Source: Antedon mediterranea
Taxonomy: Eukaryota; Echinodermata; Crinoidea; Comatulida; Antedonidae
DNA length: 64,000 nt
Reading direction: 5' to 3'
Assembly (NCBI RefSeq): GCF_964355755.1
Contig: NC_092675.1
Location: 26,450,412 to 26,514,411 of the forward strand
Under the pieces are notes generated by a model that worked only from the letters and a program-made list of their open reading frames with translations, was not told the origin of the DNA and searched no databases. The position numbers were made by a program, and so were the translations under genes. Positions 55,020 through 64,000 of this stretch are shown piece by piece; positions within the stretch are counted from its first letter, which is position 1; the number at the start of each line of letters is the position of its first letter.

Positions 55020-57640
55020 GTATAATGATATAAGCAGTGAGTACAGGGAAATTTTCGAAAAATGGCCGATTTTCGACCCTTTTATTTTTTGACGTAAATG
55101 GTTACTATATAATAAATGTGCACAAAATGTGCACAAAATAATGTGCAGAGTCGAATAATTGGTTCTGCGCATGTCAATTGTGCTATCATAACCATATTTG
55201 ACATAAATGGTTACTATAGCACAGTTGACATGCGCAGAACCCATTATTCGACTCTGCGCATGTTTATTATGCTATAGTAACCATTTATGTCAAAAGTAAG
55301 TGGTTACTTTCGACATAAATGGTTACTATAGCATAAGAAACATGCGCAGAGATGAATAATGGGTTCTGCGCATGTCAATTGTGCTATAGTAACCAGTTTT
55401 GACATAATGGTTACTATAGCACAATTGACATGCCCAGAACCCATTATTCGACTCTGCTCATGTTTATTATGCTATAGTAACCATTTATGTCAAAAATAAG
55501 TGGTTACTGTTGACATAAATGGTTACTATAGCATAATAAACATGCGCAGAGTCGAATATAGTACAGGAATTTTTTCAAAAATATGGCCAATTTTCGACCT
55601 TTTTATTTTTCGATAAAACTGGTTACTATAGCACAATTAACATGCGCAGAACCCATTAGTCGCCTCTGCGCATGTTTATCATGCCATACTAACCATTTAT
55701 GTCAAAACTGGTTACTGTAGCACAATTGACATGCGCAGAACCCATTATTCGTGTCTGCGCATGTTTATTATGCTATAGTAACCATTTATGGAAAAGGGAA
55801 ATTTTCGAAAATTTGCCGATTTTCTACCCTTTTATTTTTTGACATAAATGGTTACTATTGCATAATAAACATGCGCAGAGTCTTATAATGGGTTCTGCGC
55901 ATGTCAATTGTGCTATCATAACCATATTTGACATAAATGGTTACTATAGCACAATTGACATGCGCAGCTGAACCCATTATTCGACTCTGCGCATGTTTAT
56001 TATGCTATAGTAACCATTTATGTCAAAAGTAACCACTTATTTTTGACATAAATGGTTACTATAGCATAATAAACATGAGCAGTTTCGATTAATGGGTTCT
56101 GCGCTTGTCAATTGTGCTATAGTAACCATTTATGTCAAAACTGGTTACTATAGCACAATTGACATGCGCAGAACACATTATTCATCTCTGCGCATGTTTA
56201 TTATGCTATAGTAACCATTTATGTCAAAAAATAAAAGGGTCTAAAATCGGCCATTTTTCGAAAATTTCCCTGTACTATAGTACAGGAATTTTTTCAAAAA
56301 TATGGCCAATTTTCGACCTTTTTATTTTTCGATAAAACTGGTTACTATAGCACAGTTGACATGCGCAGAACCCATTATTCGACTCTACTTAGTTATTTCG
56401 TTATGGGTAGTAAATGGTTACTATAGCATAATAAACATGCGCAGAGACGAATAATGGGTTCTGCGCATGTCAATTGTGCTACAGTAACCAGTTTTGACAT
56501 AAATGGTTAGTATGGCATAATAAACATGCGCAGAGGCGAATAATGGGTTCTGCGCATGTTAATTGTGCTATAGTAACCAGTTTTATCGAAATATAGCCAT
56601 TTGATCGTGAAAAACTTCGTGTACTATAGTACAGGGAATTTTTCGAAAAATGGCCGATTGACATAAATGGTTACTATAGCAATAGTAACCATTTATGTCA
56701 AAAAATAAAAGGGTCGAAAATCGGCCATTTTTAGAAAAAAAAATGGTTCTGTACTATAGTACAGGGATTTTTCAAAAAATGACAAATTTTCGACCTTTTT
56801 TTATTTTTCGATAAAACTGGTTACTATAGCTATAATCATATTTGACATAAATGGTTACTATAGCACAGTTGACATGCGCAGAACCCATTATTCGACTCTG
56901 CGCATGTTTATTATGCTATAGTAACCCTTTATGTCAAAAGTAGTGGTTATACTTTTGACATAAATGGTTACTATAGCATAATAAACATGCGCAGAGACGA
57001 ATAATGGGTTCTGTTCATGTCAATTGTGCTATAGTAACCAGTTTTGACATAAATGGTTACTATTGCATAATAAACATGCGCAGAGGCGGTTCTGCGCATG
57101 TCAATTGTGCTATAGTTAACCAGTTTTATCTAAAAATAAAAAGGTCGAAAATTTGCCATTTTTTGAAAAATCACTGTACATGGAAATTTTCCAAAAAATT
57201 GCCAAATTTCGACCCTTCACTATGGCCCTGTAAGATGATAACACCATATATGCGCATATATAGCAATATTATGGCAAAATGATTGATTTTTAAAAAGTGG
57301 ATATTTTGGCCTTTTTTTCGAAAAAATCCCTGTACTATAGTACATGGAAATTTTCCAAAAATTGCCAAATTTTGACCCTTTCATTTTTTACATATTCTAG
57401 TCACTATGGCACTATAAGATGATAACACCATATATGTACATATATGGTAATATTATGGCATAATGATTGATTTTTAAAAAGTGGATATTTTAGCCTTTTT
57501 TCGGGAAAAAAAAAAAAAAAAAAAAAATGGGGCGGTTTTTCCACACAAAAAACCTGTACTACAGTATAGAGATTTTTTTCCAAAACAACCAAATTTTGGC
57601 CTTTTTATTTTTCGACCTAACTGGTTACTATGACTAAGAG
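55020..57640. repeat. 2.6-kb field of nested inverted repeats
   Basis: Built from alternating direct and inverted copies of a module with acataaatggttactatagc, ataataaacatgcgcaga, and tctgcgcatgtcaattgtgc. More than two dozen ATGCGCAGA or TCTGCGCAT sites are present. The copies are separated by a second module (ggaaattttcgaaaaatgg, ttttcgacccttttattttt) and by tgtactatagtaca palindromes. Towards 57240 the first module fades and a third unit (gatgataacaccatatatg) appears twice. An A run of over 20 lies near 57506. No coding capacity. Confidence 0.95.
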
Positions 57641-60632
57641 ATGATAATAATGCAATACACGCATATATAGCATAACATTTTGGTAATTTTCAGCATCAAC
57701 ATTTGTTCAAAGGTAAAAAATGTAAAAATATGGATTAAAAAAAGCATAAACCAATGTATACAACAACTTACTTAATTTTTTATTATGTGTTCACATTTAC
57801 ACAATAGGCGATGCAGACATGTACTGAGGATAACCCTAGTATACACGAATGACTCGTGAATTTATATTACAAACGAAATACCCGTATAACCAGAATAACT
57901 TATTAAATGCATCAGCGTAACAATGATAAATTGATTTTTTTGCAGAAAACAAATCAATAATTAGCTATAAACATTTTAGGATAGTAAATTCATATTGAAG
58001 TTAATGGGATAAAATCATTTCAATGTCTTCAAAACTTCTCATCTTTTAACATGCTACAAACTATTTGCAATTTAACATTTTTTGTTTTTTAGCACGTTGT
58101 GCAGGAAACGTAGGATAAATAGTTCATCAAAAAAATATTCATTCTTTTTAATATGTCCAAATAATCAGATAATCTGTAATACTGAAGTATATAAATGATG
58201 GATGAAAGGAAATCCCTATTTTCATAACGAGTTGAACAATCTTTAAAAATGGAATAGGAGAAAGTGGGTGGGGGGTGTAATTTATAGTGAATGTCTTTTG
58301 ATGAACGAAAATGTTTTAAGTACAGTATACACAATTATAGGAATCTTGTTATAAAATATAGTTTAGATACAATACAGGTATAATAGAACACATGCAATTG
58401 ACAGGCACAGAACCAATAAAATACTGAATGATATACTGACAATTAATTAATTATATAAATATTTGTCTTCAGCTAAACACTGTAGTTGTTTTTTATTTTG
58501 TCTCCAAGTATTGAGGCCAACCTACTCTTACCTGTAATGTGTTGGTTTCTATCAGTAATCTGCCATTGGATTAATATATTGTAAATGTAATGATGTGTTT
58601 AGAGGTTTGTCAATGCGCTAACAAATAATTTTACAAACTGAATATTTTACTGTTTTCATCACCTTACTATAACTTAACAGTTGCAAAATTATTGCAGTTT
58701 ATATAAAGTATAGCATGCAAAAGAGGAATTAATTACTTAAAAAGTTGTGTACTACTTCTAGTTTTAACAAAATTAGAAAGGAATAGTTTTAAATATATAC
58801 TACTGAAAATAGTGTTTATTTACATTCTAATCTAGTTATGCAGATGTATGATATACCATTGTAAACAAATTTCATTTGAAGCTCAATGAAATATAAATAA
58901 TGGCATATCTCTTACATATAGTCTATTATTATTCACATTAAAACTTTAAAACAAGTCTTAATAATCGTATAATTACATACTTTAAAACAAGTAAGTGGGT
59001 TCAACTATGTTTAAAAATAATATAATGATGTTGCAACGAGGTATGTATAAGAACAGAAAGAGGGGTTGAGAAAATTTACAATTGTGTTTATGTTTTTAAT
59101 ATACCCCATTGTATTCAATGGTATTTGCAACTGTATGTAAAAACTGTTTTCATCAATGTTAACATTTAAATGATCTAGGCAATAGTTTAAATGTCGTACA
59201 ATATGGGATAATATAGGCCTACTAAAGATAAAAAACATTACTGAAACAATAAAATATATATTCAGGTAGAAAGTATACACATAAAGAGAAAAGTAATTTA
59301 TTTTACCAAAAATCTAAGAATGTATATATAAAAATTCAGCAAATACAATATGAGTAAACGTTCCATTTATGCCGCATTCAATAACAAATATATTCATAAT
59401 AATTTGGGCATAAAATGTTACTTTACTTTTAAAAAGATGGTTCTTTACAGACACCATGTACTATTATATACAAGTTTAATATATTATCACAATAATCGTA
59501 CATAAACCCTGCTTGGAAAATTCCTAAATGTGTTAAATAAAATGTCAGAGGTCATCTTTTTTAAATTATAAACTTTCCACATGATTAAAAAAGTAAATAT
59601 TAAGATTACAATATTTACTGAAATTGAATTGGCATACCAAAGTAGGGCACACCCATATATACATTGAAAACTGAATTAAACTTTTAAAGGAGACAGGAAC
59701 TACTTTAAAATTTGGTTTAGGATCAAATCTGTTAAAATGTTTTACAGAGATTCAAACTTCATAACCATACTATTCAAATATTTCACAACATTTTGAAGGA
59801 TGTTTGAAGGATATTTTATATTATATTTAAACATAACATTACTGTACATGAAAACAGCACCATTTAAGGGATCACTACAGCAGTTATGTAACAAACAGCG
59901 TTTCTTTATTTCAGTAATGCTCTACAACTTAGGAATTATAACCTGCCAGTAAAGAAACCGGCAATAGTATTTCAAACAGACTGTTTATAACAATGTTTTA
60001 AATTAAAAATTGAAATGTCTTTGTAATACGTATGTAGAATCCGTAATAAATATTATCTTTACACTCATACATGAGCACTGATGCTTAGCAAATGTTGTAT
60101 AGTGCTACAGGGGTGTAGGGTTATGGGGGAGAGTTGTGCAGAACTGGTGTTGAGGAATATGTAAATTTAATTTACCAGTATTCACCTGCATGCACGTTTT
60201 TCACAAGACAGTATTATATTACAAAATACTGTATAGTTGATATGTTTAAAATGAACAACATTTATTGTGAGTTTTGTCAATTCAAGGTCAGAATTCAGAA
60301 GGATTTTGGTTCCAAATTGAGTTCATTAAAAGTATTATACAGTACATTAACTCGGTCTTGGAACAATTCGGAAAGCATAAATACAAAATGGTAAATCCTG
60401 CAGCAGAACTTTAATTGTAAATGAGAAGTATATGAAACATATTTTAAACTGGCTTTTCATAAATTAAATACTTTTTCTCTCTAAAAACAAGTCCAGAACT
60501 AACATGTCATATTAATATAATATAGTTTTATTCATGCAATCACTTGTTCTTATTATCTTTACACTTAATAACTGTATTACATTGGCTTAAATACTTCATA
60601 TCATATTGATTCATAATGCTATTAATATTGAT
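57641..60632 (-). other. AT-rich intergenic sequence, probably including NDST 3' UTR
   Basis: No convincing coding frame on either strand. The right part downstream of the NDST stop is probably its 3' UTR. Confidence 0.6.
60527..60532 (-). terminator. Candidate NDST poly(A) signal
   Basis: AATAAA on the - strand about 100 bases after the NDST stop. Other AATAAA-like sites lie further downstream. Confidence 0.4.
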
Positions 60633-60861
60633 TTATACATATTCCGCAAGCTCCAAATCATCTTTAAGCCACTGGGGCACTCTGTAATTCAGCTTCGATA
60701 GCAGGCCTTTAAGTTCTTGGTTGTGTGATTGGTAATACTGTGATAAGTAGTTCTGTGATTTCTGATCCATTGGAGGGTAAACACGCCCCTTACTGTTGCC
60801 CAAACATTTAGTTCGTCCATTGTTTAGTAACTGGCAGTAGAATCCTTTTTTGTTGTCATAT
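60633..60861 (-). CDS. NDST: NDST last coding exon
   Basis: 229 nt including stop TAA at 60635-60633. Acceptor ctag, then YDNKKGFYCQLLNNGRTKC. Ends VPQWLKDDLELAEYV, close to the usual NDST C-terminus. Confidence 0.93.
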
Positions 60862-62083
60862 CTAGATGGTATCAATCAAAATATTGTTAAAATAATAAAG
60901 AAACTATATAATAGCACAAAAACCTTGTTCTTAATCTTCCTTTAGCCAGTAATAACAGCAATTTTGTTCTATTTTCGTGTTTTAGAAAAAAATTCTACAT
61001 CAAGACTTTTATGGGCTATCTTTTTCAGTTTATTTTTTTTATTTTACAGTTTTTTTTTCTATTTGATACTGTTTCTTTATTTTATTCATAATTCATATCC
61101 ATAATATTTTTAAGTATTTTAATGAGAAGTAAATAAAAATCAAATTTTGACCAATTTCTTTGTGACTACCACTACGAATATGGAGAAAAAGTGCGACATC
61201 ACATTCCCTATCAACCGATTTAATTGGGGCTGTACTTGTTTGGCCGGTACACAAAATTAAGACAGAAACGCTAGTTTAATATATTTCCACAGCATTAAAA
61301 TCTATTTAATACTGCGCACAAACTATTTAAAAAATAATTCTTCAAAATTCAAGGCTCAGTACAAAATTTAAATGCAGTATATTTTACAAACATATAGTGA
61401 ATACTCGCAGAATGTAATGAACTTACTTGAGATGTGTAAAATAATCAAATTGGTTTTTAATATGCAGAAAATGCTGAACTTTAGACATGGTCCCTGCTGG
61501 ATTTTCTTTCAATGATTCTCCATTTAAGATTAGCAACTACAAGAAAAGCATACATCATCATTAACATTTAAAATTGAGCCGAGTGGATGATAAAGATATG
61601 ATTAATTTATTTTGATGCTTAGAATTTAGTTTAAATATCATATTAGTAGTACTAATAAAGTTGAAAATGTCTCACAGTACTACAATCATTTTCTAGAGAA
61701 TTATTTTCAACTTACTTCACTTAATTTTTACGACTTACATGGTCTATTGCAACCCTTACTTATTTTTCTTAAAGACTTAAAATATCACATAGTGCAACTT
61801 ATACCAGAATATTCACTAACTCAAAATAAAGAATTTTGAGAATGGAACGTTGTGATCGATATCATCATTTTCAAGAATCTTTTATGGATATTTTTGTATT
61901 TAAAATACAAACCTGGTTTGCTGAATAATGTGAGAGCCAGCGATCAAGTTGTTTAGCGTACTTTCCCGGTTCTAAGCATCTTCTACGCAGGTCGTGAACA
62001 GCCGAGTATGACAATTCGTCTGCACTTACTACATCATAAAATGTGTAGTTTAACGCTATAGGATCGTTGTGAGATCTCATATG
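60633..62083 (-). CDS. NDST: Heparan sulfate N-deacetylase/N-sulfotransferase, last three coding exons
   Basis: NDST enzymes sit in the Golgi and replace N-acetyl with N-sulfate on glucosamine of heparan sulfate, using PAPS as sulfate donor. Only the end of the sulfotransferase domain is here: exons 62083-61913, 61536-61427 and 60861-60633, joined in frame. SHNDPIALNYTFYDVV and WLSHYSANQ then LLILNGESLKENPAGTMSKV match the family. KGFYCQLLNNGRTKCLGNSK has the two cysteines ten residues apart that form the NDST disulfide, and a following SKGR that contacts PAPS. The gene runs towards the ankyrin gene. Related 3-O-sulfotransferases fit less well, having a shorter, different end. Confidence 0.92.
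61427..61536 (-). CDS. NDST: NDST penultimate coding exon
   Basis: 110 nt, phase 0-2, between cttgtag and gtaagt. Codes LLILNGESLKENPAGTMSKV then QHFLHIKNQFDYFTHL. Too short to stand out as an open frame. Confidence 0.9.
61913..62083 (-). CDS. NDST: NDST antepenultimate coding exon
   Basis: 171 nt, phase 0-0, after acceptor ctctcag and before donor gtttgt. Begins HMRSHNDPIALNYTFYDVV and ends WLSHYSANQ. Confidence 0.9.
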
Positions 62084-62325
62084 CTGAGAGAACAAAAATA
62101 TTGTAAAAATAAATATCCTTCATAAGAGGTTGTCAGGACACTCGTAAATTTTTAGACTATTTTCAATGGTCCACAAAAAATAAAAAAAGAATTTTGTGAA
62201 AAAAAGTTAAACATATTCATTTTTTTCTTAATAATCTTTTTCAATAAAAGATATTTAAAAAAAGGGATGGTAAACCCATGTCTATAAATGCTTAGGTAGT
62301 GGCACTGTATAGGCCATCAGAAAAT

Positions 62326-62403
62326 CCTGGAACTATTACAAGATTTGAACCCGGGACCCAGAGGTTGTAAGCAAGCATTTCAAACACCAAGCCACAGTAC
62401 CAC
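62326..62403 (-). mobile_element. tRNA-derived SINE fragment or tRNA pseudogene
   Basis: On the - strand, tggcttggtgtttgaaatgc resembles an A box and gggttcaaatctt a B box at tRNA-like spacing. The acceptor stem does not close, so it is not a working tRNA. Confidence 0.5.
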
Positions 62404-62860
62404 AAATTATCCAATAATGTGATCATTCATTTATGTGTATGTGGCATGGCAGATTAACTTAAATACAGACACAAAATTAAGAAGTCGTTATGGTTATGAC
62501 TAAAGGACTTTTTTTAAAGATCAGATTTGGTAATAAATTATTCAATAATTTTAGATATGCCACAGAAACACATCACATTTTGCCTGTGGACACAATCCAA
62601 GCAGACAGTCTATGAGCCGGAAGCTCAAGAGACACAAAAATTATGAAATTTTAAATGAAATGCTACAGGATAACAGTGAAATTGCATACAAACATATATT
62701 TGATTATATTTAAATAAATTATTAAATAATACAATGAGTTGAACGCATACGTGTAGTAGTGCATATCAATTTGTAATCACTTTGTCAAACTCAATAAACT
62801 AAAGTTAAATTTTTGATCAGACTGTCTCTTCAAAAAAAGAACAATACAAATGTTAGAAAG

Positions 62861-64000
62861 TCACTCTATGATCAATGCTACTGCCAGTTCACACACACAC
62901 ACATACACACAATCATGAGCAACCCACTCATGATCAATGCTGCTGCTGGTTCATATACAACATTGTGAGCTAGTTACTCATGATCAATGCTACTGCAGGT
63001 TCACATACAGTATCAGTGAGCAAGTTACTCATGATCAATGGTGCTGGTGCGCACACAATATCAGTAAGCAAGTTACTTATGATCAATGGTGTAGTAGGTT
63101 CACATACAATATCATGAGCAAGTTATTCATGATCAATGGTGCTGCTGCTGGTGCGCACACAATATCAGTGAGCAAGTTACTCATGATCAATGGTGTAGTA
63201 GGTTCACATACAATATCATGAGCAAGTTACTCATGATAAATGCCGCTGTTGGTTCACATACAACATCATGAGCAAGTTACTTATGTTCAATGCCACTGTA
63301 GGTTGACATACAACATTGTGAGCAAGTTACTCATAATTGCTGCTACAGCAGATCCACATACAGTATTGTGAGCACGTTACTCATGATCAATACTACAGCA
63401 GGTTCACATACAATATCATGAGATGATCAATGCTGATGCCAGTTCACATACAACATCATGAGCAAGTTAGTCATGATCAATGCTGCTGTAGGTTCACATA
63501 CACCATCATGAGCAAGTTACTCATGATCAATGGTACTGCAGGTTCACATACAGCATCATGAGCAAGTTACTCATGATCAATGGTACTGCTGCTACACACT
63601 CAATATCAGTGAGCAAGTTACTCATGATCAATGGTGTAGTAGATTCACATACATCATCATGAGAAAGTTACTCATGATCAATGTTACTGCGGGTTCACAT
63701 ACAACACCATGAGCAAGTTACTCTTGAACAATGCTGCTGACGGTTCACATAGCAAGTTCACAGAGAAAGTTAATAATAACCAATGATACTGCTAGTTCAC
63801 ATACAACATCATGAGCAAGTTACTCCTGATCAATGCTGCTGCTGGTTCACATACAACATCATGAGCAAGTTACTCCTTATCAATGCTGCTGCTGGTTCAC
63901 ATACAACATCATGAGCAAGTTATTCATGATCAATGCTGCAGTAGGTTCACACACAATTTCATGAGCAAGCTACTCATAATCAATGCTAATGCAGGTTCAC
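62861..64000. repeat. Minisatellite, ~50-bp unit, about 23 copies, continuing past the window
   Basis: Unit approximately atgatcaatgctgctgcagg, ttcacatacaacatcatgag, caagttactc, with substitutions and small indels. Open frames across it are repeat artefacts. Confidence 0.95.

Larger units (their letters stand above)
62084..64000 (-). other. NDST intron, running out of the window
   Basis: Contains a tRNA-like SINE fragment (62326-62403) and a minisatellite (62861-64000). No further NDST exon recognised. Confidence 0.75.

Noticed and set aside
56132-57282. Short frames in the inverted-repeat field
   Set aside because: They repeat the same words (e.g. HVNCAIVT) because of the DNA repeats; no protein family.
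62937-63712. Open frames across the minisatellite
   Set aside because: Products are simple translations of the 50-bp repeat.

Overview
The window is animal nuclear DNA: AT-rich, dense in GT-AG introns and scattered with short inverted-repeat transposons. Nearly all of it is one gene on the + strand, a giant ankyrin, present from its eleventh ankyrin repeat to the stop codon (143-53091, 51 proposed exons). A second gene, a heparan sulfate N-deacetylase/N-sulfotransferase (NDST), enters from the right on the - strand and ends at 60633, so the two genes converge. Long introns, a vertebrate-like ankyrin C-terminal tail and single-copy-style intron phases suggest a marine invertebrate, perhaps an invertebrate deuterostome such as an echinoderm. 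That placement is a guess; the protein families do not prove it.

Layout. 143-5936: fourteen ankyrin repeats in exons of 99 nt or multiples. 6045-9859: linker. 11441-15913: ZU5-ZU5-UPA spectrin-binding module. 16811-21318: five tiny in-frame exons and one 79-nt exon. 21541-22367: death domain. 22642-26201: small acidic exons. 26340-36452: a 10,113-nt exon holding about 41 tandem copies of a ~40-residue repeat. 36995-40926: two small exons and a second large exon of 3,282 nt with a six-copy 37-residue repeat and a basic end. 41374-53091: small exons, mostly phase 1-1, ending in the conserved ankyrin C-terminal tail. All proposed exons join without a frame break into 19,149 nt (6,383 codons including stop).

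Non-coding. 53092-60632 is intergenic or 3' UTR and contains a 2.6-kb field of inverted repeats (about 55020-57640). The NDST intron at the right edge holds a tRNA-like SINE fragment and a 50-bp minisatellite that runs out of the window. Several MITE-like elements lie in ankyrin introns.

Working model. Ankyrin repeats bind membrane proteins, ZU5-UPA binds beta-spectrin, and the optional giant exons would make a very long cytoskeletal spacer, as in neuronal giant ankyrins of other animals. Here the giant exons lie after the death domain, unlike vertebrate ankyrin-B/G, where they precede it. Their phase 0-0 boundaries would let them be skipped to give a conventional short ankyrin.
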